From Fictibacillus marinisediminis (GTDB lineage: Bacteria; Bacillota; Bacilli; Bacillales; Fictibacillaceae), in assembly GCF_023149135.1 (NCBI RefSeq), contig NZ_JAIWJX010000002.1, forward strand, positions 372,001-436,000: a stretch of DNA of 64,000 nucleotides. Reading direction: 5' to 3'. Below the pieces are notes generated by a model. That model was not told the origin of the DNA. It ran no database searches and saw only the letters and a list, made by a program, of their open reading frames with translations. The first letter of the stretch is position 1; each line of letters begins with the position of its first letter. Position numbers and translations under genes: made by a program. This document shows, piece by piece, positions 1 to 8,573 of this stretch.

Positions 1-346
1 TTTCCTGCTCTTGATTTGAGTATTTACTTAGTTTTGAAATGGCCCTATTTAGTGCTTCACCTCCATAATACCCGGCTTCTTCTGCAAAAACAGCAGCGTG
101 AAATAGAGAAGTTTGCTCCTCAATATCAAAAAAAAGAGGAGCCTCAATAAAATGGTTCATTAAAGTGTATCCACCGTTATGTCCTGGTTCTGAAATAATA
201 GGTACGCCACTTGTTGAAATTGTATCAATATAACGATACACAGTCCTTATATTCATCTCTAACTTTTCTGAAATTTGTTTTGCAGTAATTTTTTCACCTG
301 AACGAAGCATCCATAGAATGGCTAACATATTGTCAATTTTAGGCAT
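1..346 (-). CDS. WYL/HTH-11 family transcriptional regulator, 3'-truncated by the window edge
   Basis: About 115 N-terminal residues are visible and the rest lies outside the window. The translation begins MPKIDNMLAILWML and carries a winged helix-turn-helix of the DeoR/HTH_11 type (AKQISEKLEMNIRTVYRYID). This is followed by the SGVPIISEPGHNGGY turn that is diagnostic of YafY-like WYL regulators. These proteins usually bind DNA through the N-terminus and sense a ligand through the WYL domain. The ATG at 346 has GAGGTGG about 9 bases upstream. A second regulator of the same family starts at 749 on the opposite strand. The target is unknown. Confidence 0.8.
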   Translation of the reverse strand, partial: MPKIDNMLAILWMLRSGEKITAKQISEKLEMNIRTVYRYIDTISTSGVPIISEPGHNGGYTLMNHFIEAPLFFDIEEQTSLFHAAVFAEEAGYYGGEALNRAISKLSKYSNQEQE

Positions 347-409
347 ATAATTCCACCTCTATATGAAACTTATTTTCTATTATATATTTCCTATTTTTGG
401 TATGAACCA

Positions 410-620
410 TCAACTTTTCCTTTCCGATGGCTTTCTATATAATGAGGCCCTAGACACATTCGTAATTTCACAAATTTGATTTACAGTCATATCTCCCTCT
501 TTATAAAGCTTTACCGCATAATTCAATCTTGCATGATTTTTATGGTACATCTTTAACAGACCTTTAAAATTTCCTTCTTTCTTAGCCGGTTCAATCGAAT
601 AACGCCAACAGAAGCCTTTA
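410..620 (-). pseudogene. Serine recombinase (resolvase/invertase) C-terminal remnant
   Basis: Reading the minus strand gives an open stretch of about 70 codons with no start. It contains AKKEGNFKGLLKMYHKNHARL and then KLYKEGDMTVNQICEITNVSRASLYRK. That is the hinge plus C-terminal helix-turn-helix of Hin/Tn3-type serine recombinases. The catalytic N-terminal domain, which should carry the nucleophilic serine, is absent upstream, so this is a decayed fragment. It accounts for most of the gap between 347 and 748. The recombinase assignment rests on motif recognition only. Confidence 0.6.
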
Positions 621-748
621 ATTATTTTTAGAGATTCTCACTTAGATGTCAATACAATTCAATGTAAAAAAACTCCAGATTCACTAAATCATCTTCTCCA
701 TTAAGATATGGTATGTTTATTTTACAATGAACATGTAAGGGAGAACCG

Positions 749-1696
749 ATGAACAAAACAGACCGTTTGTTAGCCATCGTACTGAATTTACAACGTAAAG
801 ACGTTGTACGGGCCGGAGATTTAGCAACCCAATTTGAAACTAGCGTGCGAACCATCTACCGCGACATCCAAGCACTGTGTGAAGCCGGCGTACCGATAAT
901 AGGAGCCCCTGGGACAGGATATTCCCTTATGAAAGGCTATTTCCTGCCCCCAATTAGTTTTACGGTTCCAGAAGCCGTGAGTTTGCTGATTGGAACGGAC
1001 TTTATCGAACAACAATTTGATGATGATTATCGTGTCAAGGCTCAAGATGCCCGCGGCAAAATTGAGGCCATTCTTCCTGAGAGCGTACTCGATGAAACAT
1101 TTCGTGTACGCAAGGCTATCCGTTTGCTCATTTCTGATAAGCATCTTAATCAGTCAAAAGAAAAAGAATATCTAGAAAAGATCCGTCGAGCGATATTAGA
1201 TGAGAGAAAGATTGGATTTCATTATTCAAAAAGACATGCAGATTCGGAGGGGAAACGACATAGTGTTCGTGTCGCTGCTCCCTATGGATTGGTGCTAGTT
1301 GAAGGATCCTGGATGCTCGTAGCCCGGTGTGATCTGCGCCAAGAAATTCGTCATTTTCGCTTGTCCCGGATGACAGAATTGATAGACTTGGGAGAACGAT
1401 TCGAATTACCAATACATTTTAACTTAAGGGAGTACACCCCTCTGGATAATCGACACTTACTCGTCCGCCTTCGATTTAACAATGAAATCGCTGATAAGGT
1501 GAAGGAATCAAACTTTTATTACATAGAGGATATGGAAGAGCATCAAGATGGATTTCATGTGGTCTTACGTGTTCGTCACTTGGACGAAGTGTTGCAATGG
1601 GTCCTTGGTTGGGGGAGTGATGCATTTGTTTTGGAACCTAAATCACTCCGAAATGTGATTCGTGAGGAAGCCCAAAAAATCTTAAAGCGCTACTGA
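749..1696 (+). CDS. YafY-family WYL-domain transcriptional regulator
   Basis: This is a 315-residue cytoplasmic regulator. Residues 1-60 form an HTH_11 domain (VRAGDLATQFETSVRTIYRDIQAL), followed by the AGVPIIGAPGTGYSL turn. Residues about 145-220 form a WYL domain (IGFHYSKRHADSEGKR, PYGLVLVEGSWMLVARC, EIRHFRLSRM). The C-terminal 80 residues match the WCX extension. Length is normal for the family. The ATG follows AAGGGAGAACCG, a good ribosome site. A strong terminator overlaps the stop codon, so the next gene is probably transcribed separately. WYL regulators often control an adjacent gene, so the VOC protein downstream is a possible target, but nothing in the sequence proves it. Confidence 0.85.
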   Translation: MNKTDRLLAIVLNLQRKDVVRAGDLATQFETSVRTIYRDIQALCEAGVPIIGAPGTGYSLMKGYFLPPISFTVPEAVSLLIGTDFIEQQFDDDYRVKAQDARGKIEAILPESVLDETFRVRKAIRLLISDKHLNQSKEKEYLEKIRRAILDERKIGFHYSKRHADSEGKRHSVRVAAPYGLVLVEGSWMLVARCDLRQEIRHFRLSRMTELIDLGERFELPIHFNLREYTPLDNRHLLVRLRFNNEIADKVKESNFYYIEDMEEHQDGFHVVLRVRHLDEVLQWVLGWGSDAFVLEPKSLRNVIREEAQKILKRY

Positions 1697-1720
1697 CATA
1701 CTGGTGTCAGTAGCGTCATT
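1688..1720 (+). terminator. Rho-independent terminator after the WYL regulator
   Basis: A perfect 11-bp inverted repeat (CGCTACTGACA with TGTCAGTAGCG, 6-base loop) overlaps the TGA stop and is followed by TCATTTTA. Confidence 0.75.
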
Positions 1721-1765
1721 TTATAATCGGAGTAAGTAAACATAAAGAGGTGAGAGATAGGAAGG

Positions 1766-2179
1766 ATGGTAACTGTGAATTTTGCTTCTGTACGTATCAT
1801 TACCGACGACGTGGATCGTCTTGTCTATTTCTATGAAAAAGTCATGGGTGTTTCGGCGGAACGCCCTGCGCCTGTATTTGCCGAACTTGTTGTGCCATCG
1901 TGTACCCTTGCGATCGGCCATTCGCAGACGGTACCACTGTTTGGAACTGGTTCCGCAGTGGCGGCCGATAATCACTCTGTCATTATTGAGTTTCGCGTCC
2001 ATAATATTGATGCCGAATACGAGCGCTTGAAACCGTTTGTAGACGAGTGGGTAAAGGAACCGACCACGATGCCATGGGGAAACCGTGCTATGTTGTTCCG
2101 TGATCCCGACGGAAACCTAGTTAACCTCTTCGAGCCGGTGACCGAGGAGGCTATCAAACGGTTCAGCCGAAGGGGTTGA
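1766..2179 (+). CDS. VOC (glyoxalase/bleomycin resistance) family protein
   Basis: This 137-residue protein has one vicinal-oxygen-chelate module. Visible landmarks are an N-terminal VRIITDDVDRLVYFYEKVMG strand-helix, a central HSVIIEFRVHNID strand and a C-terminal FRDPDGNLVNLFEPV motif. Members bind a divalent metal and act as isomerases, dioxygenases or resistance proteins, and the substrate cannot be predicted here. Two starts are possible. The ATG at 1766 abuts GGAAGG too closely, while the in-frame GTG at 1775 sits 9 bases after it, so the GTG may be the real start. Confidence 0.8.
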   Translation: MVTVNFASVRIITDDVDRLVYFYEKVMGVSAERPAPVFAELVVPSCTLAIGHSQTVPLFGTGSAVAADNHSVIIEFRVHNIDAEYERLKPFVDEWVKEPTTMPWGNRAMLFRDPDGNLVNLFEPVTEEAIKRFSRRG

Positions 2180-2283
2180 AGGAAAAGTTTGAGTAAGCAT
2201 AAGGTGAATACTACTACACCATTGCTATCTGCCATCACCATCCAAGCCACGTTGAGGTAGTATCACAGATGATTTTAAAAGAA

Positions 2284-2396
2284 GAAGCAGGCTCCCGTTA
2301 AAGGGAAAACCTGCTTCTATTCAAATATTGGGGCGGCAAATCGGGTAATGGGTCATCGGTATGTTGCTTTTTTTTACATCAATCCGATTGAACAGG
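2284..2396. repeat. Diverged dispersed repeat, copy A, beginning with a nested hairpin
   Basis: This block matches 18306-18415. Both copies contain a TCCCGTTAA..GGGA hairpin, then TCAAAT.TTGGGG.GGCAAA and a CATCAATCCGATTGA-like end. In copy A the outer stem is GAAGCAGG/CCTGCTTC, and in copy B it is CAGTT/AACTG, so pairing is kept although the bases differ. The hairpin may serve as a terminator for the upstream VOC gene. Reading frames hint at a short degenerate protein ending, but no family is recognised. Confidence 0.5.
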
Positions 2397-2424
2397 CTAA
2401 TACTGTAAAGCTGATGAACCTTAT

Positions 2425-2919
2425 TTAAGAGCTGTGTTTCCGTGCCCAAGCGCCTTGCAATTTACTGAGGAGCACAATTTGACCAATATGATATGCGCCG
2501 TGCATGGCTAAACTCTTCATTTCAATCACTAATGGATAATCTTCTCCCGGGACCTGTCTGTACATATCTTCATGTTCTGATCTTGCCAGTGTTTTTTCAA
2601 GTTCACGATGAACATAAAAGTATTCTTGCTTGGTTTCCTCCCAATTTTCTAATGTCTCAGTCGGTAATCGGAATGTAGATTTATTATTTTCTGCCTGCGG
2701 TTCATTCTCTGTTTCACCAAGAAATCGCATCAGATATCTCTTTTCATAGAAAAGTAAATGACAAACCAATTCCCAAATGGAATTCATTTCTCCATCCGCT
2801 GGTTTCCACATGGCTTGTTCAAAAGTGATATCCTCCAGCACTTTTTCAAGCGGTGGAAACCATTCTTCTTTATCTAAGCAGCTTGCCCATTGCTCTAACA
2901 AAAGCGTCTTTGCTTCCAT
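2425..2919 (-). CDS. DinB family protein
   Basis: This 164-residue four-helix-bundle protein has the DinB metal-site pattern: a histidine in ELVCHLLFYEKRYL near residue 53 and the C-terminal pair in MHGAYHIGQIVLL near residue 140. The superfamily includes bacillithiol and mycothiol transferases and uncharacterised stress proteins. A thiol-transferase role is only a family-level guess. The ATG is preceded by GGAGGGAATAGCAA. The gene stands alone between a repeat and a structured intergenic region. Confidence 0.8.
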   Translation of the reverse strand: MEAKTLLLEQWASCLDKEEWFPPLEKVLEDITFEQAMWKPADGEMNSIWELVCHLLFYEKRYLMRFLGETENEPQAENNKSTFRLPTETLENWEETKQEYFYVHRELEKTLARSEHEDMYRQVPGEDYPLVIEMKSLAMHGAYHIGQIVLLSKLQGAWARKHSS

Positions 2920-3139
2920 TTGCTATTCCCTCCAATTTAATTCCTTTAATAAGATCATCCATCGGTCAAAATACATTTGCGGCATGTATTTTGGCATAAC
3001 TTACATTTCCAGATGAACCATCTCATTACCTTCTTATTTTTCTCTTGACTCTTGCTGCACCCTTATATAAACATTAAGATACAGCATGCAGCTGCATATC
3101 ATAGCAATAAAGGGTATTATTAAGACCGGCAGCAATATC

Positions 3140-3176
3140 GGGACAGTTTGGCTCTTGTACCAGGCCAAGCTGTCCC
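3140..3176 (+). other. Hairpin in the 332-bp gap between dinB-like and peptidase genes
   Basis: The arms GGGACAGTTTGGC and GCCAAGCTGTCCC pair over 13 positions with one G-U wobble and an 11-base loop. No U-run follows, so it is not a classical terminator. It lies about 75 bases before the peptidase start and could be part of its 5' leader. The rest of 2920-3251 shows no gene. Confidence 0.4.
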
Positions 3177-3251
3177 AATAGAGTCCGCAGCCGCAATTTA
3201 AAAGTCAGAAGAAGTAAACGTCAGACACACAAAGATGAGGAGTTGAGGTTT

Positions 3252-3914
3252 ATGAAACTTTTGCTTACATCTGGAGGCATCAAAAACAAAAGCATACATG
3301 ACGCGCTGGTTGACATGCTGGACAAGCCGATTGCCGAGTCCAGTGCTCTCTGTATACCCACTGCGATTTACGCTATACCCGGTGGTGCAAGGAACGCATG
3401 GAAGTTCTTGAATGGACAATCCGGCGCACCGATGTGTGAGCTGGGCTGGAAGTCTATGGGGGTGCTGGAACTCACTGCGCTGCCGAGCCTCGATAAAGAG
3501 CTTTGGGTTCCTATGGTCAAGGAGACTGACGTTCTGTTAGTGGATGGCGGTGACCCATTGTATCTTAGTTACTGGATGCGGCAGTCCGGACTGGCAGAAC
3601 TCTTGCCGTCGCTGGATTCAGTCTATGTAGGATTGAGCGCCGGGAGCATGGTGATGGCACCTAACATCGGGGAATTCTTCGTTAACTGGACTCCACCCAG
3701 CGGCGGTGATGAAACGCTGAATCTGGTCGATTTTGCCATGTTTCCGCATCTGGAACACGAGATGCTGCCATATAACACGATGGCTAACGCAGAGAAATGG
3801 GCAGCCGGGATGCAAGGGCCGGCGTATGCAATGGATGATCAAACGGCCATCAAAGTGATCGATGGGGAGGTCGAAGTTGTATCCGAAGGCCAGTGGAAAC
3901 TGTTTGCTCCATGA
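3252..3914 (+). CDS. Peptidase E-like protein (peptidase S51 family)
   Basis: The 220-residue product has the peptidase E fold. It shows an N-terminal LLLTSGG strand, a VLLVDGGDPLYLSYWM motif, and the nucleophile elbow VGLSAGSMVMAP with the probable catalytic serine near residue 129. Later come FPHLEHEML and YAMDDQTAIKV. Known S51 enzymes cleave Asp-X dipeptides or cyanophycin, and some members have no shown activity. I chose the ATG at 3252 because AGGAG lies 9 bases upstream. An in-frame TTG at 3243 lies within that signal. A terminator follows at 3992. Confidence 0.85.
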   Translation: MKLLLTSGGIKNKSIHDALVDMLDKPIAESSALCIPTAIYAIPGGARNAWKFLNGQSGAPMCELGWKSMGVLELTALPSLDKELWVPMVKETDVLLVDGGDPLYLSYWMRQSGLAELLPSLDSVYVGLSAGSMVMAPNIGEFFVNWTPPSGGDETLNLVDFAMFPHLEHEMLPYNTMANAEKWAAGMQGPAYAMDDQTAIKVIDGEVEVVSEGQWKLFAP

Positions 3915-3991
3915 CCTTACTCTGCTGCTAGTTTCTTGGAGGTGCAATCTCGAATGCAACGTACTTCAAAGCCTAAGTGAAAAGCAAATTT

Positions 3992-4026
3992 AAAAGCGGG
4001 AGCCCTTTGTGGCTGTCCGCTTTTTT
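3992..4026 (+). terminator. Rho-independent terminator after the S51 peptidase
   Basis: AAAGCGG and CCGCTTT pair around an inner AGCC/GGCT stem, followed by a T-run. Confidence 0.75.
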
Positions 4027-4090
4027 GTGTTATTCATTTTGTATGATTTTAGCCAATAGGATAAAGCCGTTTAAGCAAAGTCCGTTAAAA

Positions 4091-5266
4091 TCATGATCTG
4101 GAAAACTGCTGCCTCGGCAGCATCACATGGTTTCTAATTGAGATAGCGGCCAGGCCGAAGAGCAATGACAGGATTCCGGCCAGGCCGATGTATTGGATAC
4201 CCATTTCTGTTATGAGTAACCCGCCTGCAGCTGAACCCAAGGTTGTTCCAACGTTGCAGGAGGATATAAATAACCCGTTAGCAAAATCAGGTGCTTCGGG
4301 AGCTGAAGACATAATCAAGTATTGATTAATATTGGCCATGATTCCACCAGCCAGTATGCCCCAGATGAAAGTGACGATGGCCAGAGGTATGGCGTAGGGC
4401 CCAGCGAAGAATAATAGGATATATACCGCAATCAGCAGCATAGGAAAAACGAAGATTGATTTGGAGGGACTGTGAGTAAGCAGCCTTCCTGCGGCAATGT
4501 TTCCAATGATATTGGCTCCGCCGAAGATGAATAACATTAAACTGATGGTATTCGGAGACACATTCGTTATGTTTTTAAGATATTCAGCAAGATAACTATA
4601 AACACCGAATACAGCTGAGTTTAATAAAATGCAAGCTGCGATGGAAAGCCATAGGACAGGTTTCTTTAATACAGAAAATTGTGTGCCATAAGAAAGTCTT
4701 TCTTCAACAGGCATAGACGGAATAAACAGTAATGTAGCGATGAACATCAGCACATTGACAATGGCAAAGAAGGCCATCGCCATTTCATATGAAACGGCAC
4801 TGTCAATAAAACTTGCGATGGGCACCCCTGCTACCATTCCGGCAGATACGCCTATAAATACTTTAGAAACAGCTTTTGGAGCTTCTTCTTTACTGACTGA
4901 GGAAGCCGCTGCTGTAAATGCCATCGAACAATAAATAGGATGAAAAAGGCCAAGTATAATGCGAACAATTAATAGAATGGAAAAGTTAGTGATAAATACG
5001 GATACGATGTTTCCCAGAACGAAAACTCCCAATACGAGCAGCATGACCTTCTTACGGTTGATCCCGGAAAACAATAACGGCATCGTTGGCCCGGATACTG
5101 CAATGGCAATAGCAAAAAAACTTACCGTCATTCCTGCTTTTGATATGCTGACATGAAAGTGATCGGCAATGGAAGGCAGCAATCCGATAACTCCCATTTC
5201 GGTATTCAAGATGCCGAAAACTCCGATGGTCAATATGAAAATAAACAAATGATTTCGTTTAGCCAA
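4091..5266 (-). CDS. MFS efflux transporter, 12 TM (AraJ/drug-exporter type)
   Basis: This 391-residue polytopic membrane protein has an N-terminal half with the FFAIAIAVSGPTMPLLFSGINRKKVMLLVLG segment. That segment corresponds to the DRxGRR-like loop 2-3 of the major facilitator superfamily. Hydrophobic segments repeat through to residue 380, and the length fits the DHA1/AraJ exporters. The start is TTG at 5266, supported by GAGGAG about 10 bases upstream. It is the last gene in the direction SDR, cupin, MFS, but hairpins separate it from the cupin gene. The substrate is unknown; export of an arabinose-like sugar or a drug is a family-level possibility only. Confidence 0.82.
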   Translation of the reverse strand: MAKRNHLFIFILTIGVFGILNTEMGVIGLLPSIADHFHVSISKAGMTVSFFAIAIAVSGPTMPLLFSGINRKKVMLLVLGVFVLGNIVSVFITNFSILLIVRIILGLFHPIYCSMAFTAAASSVSKEEAPKAVSKVFIGVSAGMVAGVPIASFIDSAVSYEMAMAFFAIVNVLMFIATLLFIPSMPVEERLSYGTQFSVLKKPVLWLSIAACILLNSAVFGVYSYLAEYLKNITNVSPNTISLMLFIFGGANIIGNIAAGRLLTHSPSKSIFVFPMLLIAVYILLFFAGPYAIPLAIVTFIWGILAGGIMANINQYLIMSSAPEAPDFANGLFISSCNVGTTLGSAAGGLLITEMGIQYIGLAGILSLLFGLAAISIRNHVMLPRQQFSRS

Positions 5267-5291
5267 AGAAACAACTCCTCTCCAATTTCAT

Positions 5292-5325
5292 AAGTTGCCC
5301 CCAAAGAGAAACAAGGGGGCAACTT
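5292..5325. terminator. Hairpin between cupin and MFS genes
   Basis: A perfect 11-bp inverted repeat, AAGTTGCCCCC and GGGGGCAACTT, with a 12-base loop. No good U-run follows on the minus strand, so it may be an attenuator or RNA-stabilising stem in the cupin-MFS transcript. Confidence 0.55.
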
Positions 5326-5336
5326 TCTAGATATCT

Positions 5337-5747
5337 TTATTTTAATTTGCTGTATTCCTCATCTGTGACGGGTTCCAGCCATTCCGGTGTACCTGCAGTG
5401 ATGGCAATGTGTTCAAACCAGCTGTCTTTTGCCGCGCCGTGCCAGTGTTTTACACCCTCATGGGTGACGATGACGTCTCCTGCTTTTAAGAATTGAGCGG
5501 GTTTACCTTGTTCTTGGTACCACCCTTCAACGCCAGTTACTAATAAAAGCTGAAATCCATCCCGGTGAATGTGCCAGTTATTTCTGCATCCTGGTTCAAA
5601 AGTTACATTCCCAACGCCAACACTTACTTCAGGATCCGCAATCAATGTTTTAAGATAACTTTGTCCCGTAAAATAGTGGGCAAAGGCTTCATTTTTTTCG
5701 CCTGATGGAAAAATCACACCATTTTTTACTTCTTCATGTTTTGCCAT
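5337..5747 (-). CDS. Cupin-domain protein
   Basis: This 136-residue single-domain cupin has motif 1 in CRNNWHIHRDGFQLLLVTG (metal-binding HxH) and motif 2 in AGDVIVTHEGVKHWHGA. The N-terminal GVIFPSGEKNEAFAHYFTGQSYLKTL is typical of the carboxymuconolactone-decarboxylase-associated cupins found beside short-chain dehydrogenases. The ATG at 5747 has AGGAGG 8 bases upstream, whereas an in-frame TTG two codons earlier is too close to it. A terminator separates it from the upstream SDR gene. It probably binds a metal and a small organic substrate. Confidence 0.8.
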   Translation of the reverse strand: MAKHEEVKNGVIFPSGEKNEAFAHYFTGQSYLKTLIADPEVSVGVGNVTFEPGCRNNWHIHRDGFQLLLVTGVEGWYQEQGKPAQFLKAGDVIVTHEGVKHWHGAAKDSWFEHIAITAGTPEWLEPVTDEEYSKLK

Positions 5748-5784
5748 TTTCAATTCCTCCTGATTTCGTTAAATGGATTTGAGA

Positions 5785-5822
5785 AAGAAAATAAAAGGCT
5801 GCCGAGGTTTTCCCGGCAGCTA
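5785..5822 (-). terminator. Rho-independent terminator after the SDR gene
   Basis: On the minus strand GCTGCCG and CGGCAGC pair around a 9-base loop and are followed by CTTTTATTTTC. Confidence 0.7.
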
Positions 5823-5866
5823 AGCCTACATCAAAATGGCTCTTCGTTTTATTTATAGTGCAATGA

Positions 5867-6613
5867 TTACCACGGCTGGCTTGTCGGTCCAATCGTAAAC
5901 TCATTGATGTTCGTATCTTCCGGCTGATCAATCGCGAATGCCACAACATGGGCCACCCGGTCAGGTGTAATTCCATATTGTTCGTACAGCGCAGTCATTC
6001 CTTCTGAAGTATTCTTATCTGAAATGGTATCCAGCAATTCCGTATGGATCGCTGCCGGATAAATCGTTGCTGTACGAATGTTGGTGCCTTCCTGGGCAGA
6101 TTCCATACGCAAGACTTCCATCAGATCACGAACCGCCCATTTGGTTGCACCATAAACTGCACCGCCCGGATAAGCTTTAAGCCCGGCTACGGATGAAGTA
6201 GTGATGATGTGTCCAGACTTTTGAGATGTAAATGTCGGCAATACGGCGGCAATTCCATTCAATACACCTTTGATATTAACGTCCACCATCAGGTTCCACT
6301 CGTCCATTTTTAATTGAGAAAGCGGTGAATTGGGCATGATTCCAGCGTTCAGGAAGATCACATCCACACCGCCAAAAGTGTCTTTCGCCAGTTGAACCAG
6401 CTGCTGGCTATCTTCTGGATTAACCACATCTGTGACGCGATAAACGGCTTGTCCGCCATTCGATTTAATTTCTTCAGCCAATCGTGCCAAACGGTCCTCA
6501 CGTCTTGCGCCAAGTACCATCTTTGCGCCTTTCTCAGCCAAGAGCTTTGCCGCAGCCTCCCCAATGCCTGAACTTGCGCCTGTAATGATAACCACTTTAT
6601 TTTTAATGGACAT
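5867..6613 (-). CDS. Short-chain dehydrogenase/reductase (SDR)
   Basis: This 248-residue classical SDR has the TGASSGIG dinucleotide-binding motif at about residues 12-19 and the NAG motif (FLNAGIMPNSPLS). The catalytic residues are a serine (TTSSVAG) and the YGATK tyrosine/lysine pair. The VLGARREDRL segment with basic residues after strand 2 suggests NADP(H) preference. The second ATG at 6613 is preferred because AAAGGATGG overlaps the upstream ATG at 6625. The gene diverges from the broken TetR gene, a common arrangement in which the TetR protein represses the SDR operon. Confidence 0.88.
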   Translation of the reverse strand: MSIKNKVVIITGASSGIGEAAAKLLAEKGAKMVLGARREDRLARLAEEIKSNGGQAVYRVTDVVNPEDSQQLVQLAKDTFGGVDVIFLNAGIMPNSPLSQLKMDEWNLMVDVNIKGVLNGIAAVLPTFTSQKSGHIITTSSVAGLKAYPGGAVYGATKWAVRDLMEVLRMESAQEGTNIRTATIYPAAIHTELLDTISDKNTSEGMTALYEQYGITPDRVAHVVAFAIDQPEDTNINEFTIGPTSQPW

Positions 6614-6649
6614 TCCAATTACCATCCTTTCAAGTAAAATAAACTACGA

Positions 6650-6678
6650 TTGATGTTTTCTCGACATCTGTCTATAAT
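6650..6678 (+). promoter_or_regulatory. SigA-type promoter for the TetR gene
   Basis: TTGATG and a perfect TATAAT are separated by exactly 17 bases, upstream of the TetR reading frame. Confidence 0.65.
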
Positions 6679-6702
6679 TTAAAATAGAAATACAAGCCAA
6701 AC

Positions 6703-6723
6703 AATCGTTAATTTAATCCGATT
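6703..6723. promoter_or_regulatory. Possible TetR operator in the divergent SDR/TetR region
   Basis: AATCG and CGATT flank an AT-rich 11-base centre just downstream of the predicted TetR start site. A second small palindrome (TTGT..ACAA) follows at about 6725-6740. Placement suits an autoregulatory operator, but the sequence match is weak. Confidence 0.3.
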
Positions 6724-6790
6724 CGTTGTTTACACAACAAATTCATATAGATTGTCGACTATCTCTCAAGAAAGGTATGGTTAATAAACA

Positions 6791-7335
6791 ATGGCAAAAG
6801 TGGATAGAAGGGTTGCCAGAACCCAAGACGCAATAAAAACAGCATTCCTTGAATTGATGTCCGAGAAAAATTTCGACAGCATCACGATCCAGGATATTTC
6901 GGACAGGGCAAACGTCAACCGAGCAACAGTGTATCTTCATTACCTTGATAAATACGATTTGCTGGATAAGATCATAGAGGAGCATATCCAGAACATGGCC
7001 AGCCTTTGTGAGGAAGATGCGGATATGGAGTGGATTGAAGCGACAGTCCACTGCATGGATTATCTAAAAAGCAATTATTTGTTTTTTCAACGATGCTGAC
7101 AACGGAAGGAGCCCAATATTTCCGCAGCCGGTTCGTTCAGTACAATATGGAAGAATTCAAAAAAGAGGTGGATATCACCACAGGCAAAAATCTCGGCCAA
7201 AACGAAGAGATCGTTGCCGAATTTGTGGCAAATGCCTATGTGGGCGTAGTGGAATGGTGGATAAAGAACGGAATGCCTTATTCTTCGGAGGAAATGGCGG
7301 AAAAAGTGGGGGATTTATTGGAGAGAATAATATAG
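6791..7335 (+). pseudogene. TetR/AcrR family regulator interrupted by a one-base frameshift
   Basis: The first frame (6791-7099) encodes a normal TetR helix-turn-helix (TQDAIKTAFLELMSEKNF, ITIQDISDRANVNRATVYLHY) and stops after FFQRC. The second frame (from 7093) continues at once with MLTTEGAQYFRSRFVQYN and runs through the ligand-binding domain to LLERII. One missing base in the CAACGATG context near 7090 explains the break. Restoring it would read FFQTMLTTEG and give a protein of about 181 residues, the usual family size. The divergent SDR-cupin genes may therefore lack their repressor. A sequencing error or recent mutation is possible because the two halves are otherwise intact. Confidence 0.8.
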
Positions 7336-7483
7336 ATGGTGTGCAGAGAGTAAATATTTTCAATCAGATTGAAAAAAAGTAGTAACACATGGTATAAGTG
7401 TAAAGGAAGCAGGACATCTTGCTTTTTAATTTTGGGATTAATGGTTTGTTAAGGGTCCCTCATGAGAGGATTTGGATTACAAC

Positions 7484-8467
7484 ATGAAAGACAATTTTTG
7501 GCGTGAGTTACCACGGCCATTTTTTATACTAGCACCAATGGAAGAAGTGACGGATGTTGTTTTCCGTCATGTCGTAAGTGAAGCAGCTAGGCCAGATGTG
7601 TTTTTTACAGAGTTCACAAACAGCGATAGTTATTGCCACCCTGAAGGAATTCGAAGTGTAAAAGGACGGTTGACGTTTACTGAGGACGAACAGCCAATAG
7701 TAGCTCATATATGGGGAGATAATCCTGAAAACTTCCGTAAAATGAGTATCGGTATGGCGGAAATGGGCTTTCAGGGAATCGATATAAATATGGGCTGTCC
7801 TGTACCGAATGTGACACAGAATGGGAAGGGAAGCGGTCTTATCCTTCGTCCGGAAGTCGCGGCAGCGTTAATACAAGCAGCCAAAGCAGGGGGATTACCT
7901 GTCAGTGTAAAGACTAGGCTTGGTTTCACGGAAGTAGACGAATGGAAAGAGTGGCTGAAACACATCTTGAAACAAGATATTGTCAATCTATCCATTCATT
8001 TGCGAACAAGAAAAGAAATGAGCAAAGTAGATGCTCATTGGGAGCTGATACCGGAGATTAAGAAGCTTCGTGACGAAGTGGCACCCGATACCCTTCTAAC
8101 GATTAATGGGGATATTCCTGACCGTCAAACGGGCTTGAAGCTCGCAGAACAATATGGTGTCGATGGGGTGATGATCGGACGCGGCATCTTCCATAATCCA
8201 TTTGCCTTTGAAAAGGAGCCGAAAGATCACAGCAGTAAAGAATTGCTTGGTCTCTTACGACTGCATCTGGACCTCTATGATAAATACTCACACTTGGAGC
8301 TGCGCCCGTTTACGGCTCTCCACCGCTTTTTCAAGATCTACGTCAAAGGATTTCGAGGCGCAGGTGAATTAAGAAATCAATTGATGAGCACGAAGTCAAC
8401 AGATCAAGTGCGTGCGCTGCTCGATACCTTTGAGTCAGAAAATCTTGAGGGTATGGGGGAACTGTAG
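7484..8467 (+). CDS. tRNA-dihydrouridine synthase (Dus family)
   Basis: This 327-residue FMN enzyme is expected to reduce uridine to dihydrouridine in tRNA. The barrel starts with [19 protein letters not shown]. The catalytic cysteine lies in the signature [22 protein letters not shown] near residue 105. Phosphate and FMN contacts follow in [15 protein letters not shown] and [16 protein letters not shown]. The gene may also start at TTG 7472, but AGAGGA at 7465-7470 is better spaced for the ATG at 7484. It resembles the extra, plasmid- or accessory-type Dus proteins of Bacillus rather than the yacF-linked copy, which is inferred from context. A terminator follows. Confidence 0.85.
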   Translation: MKDNFWRELPRPFFILAPMEEVTDVVFRHVVSEAARPDVFFTEFTNSDSYCHPEGIRSVKGRLTFTEDEQPIVAHIWGDNPENFRKMSIGMAEMGFQGIDINMGCPVPNVTQNGKGSGLILRPEVAAALIQAAKAGGLPVSVKTRLGFTEVDEWKEWLKHILKQDIVNLSIHLRTRKEMSKVDAHWELIPEIKKLRDEVAPDTLLTINGDIPDRQTGLKLAEQYGVDGVMIGRGIFHNPFAFEKEPKDHSSKELLGLLRLHLDLYDKYSHLELRPFTALHRFFKIYVKGFRGAGELRNQLMSTKSTDQVRALLDTFESENLEGMGEL

Positions 8468-8490
8468 AAGTAGTCCTATTCAATATAATT

Positions 8491-8531
8491 GCTAACGGAA
8501 TCAGGTGATACTGGTTCCGTTAGTTTTTTTG
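8491..8531 (+). terminator. Rho-independent terminator after dus
   Basis: CTAACGGAA and TTCCGTTAG form the stem and are followed by seven T residues. Confidence 0.8.
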
Positions 8532-8573
8532 TGAAATCACCAACATCTCATGTGTCGCAGATGACTTTGAACC

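Noticed and set aside
5734..5976. 80-codon minus-strand ORF across the SDR-cupin junction
   Set aside because: It overlaps the SDR reading frame and the terminator at 5785-5822, and its composition is not protein-like.
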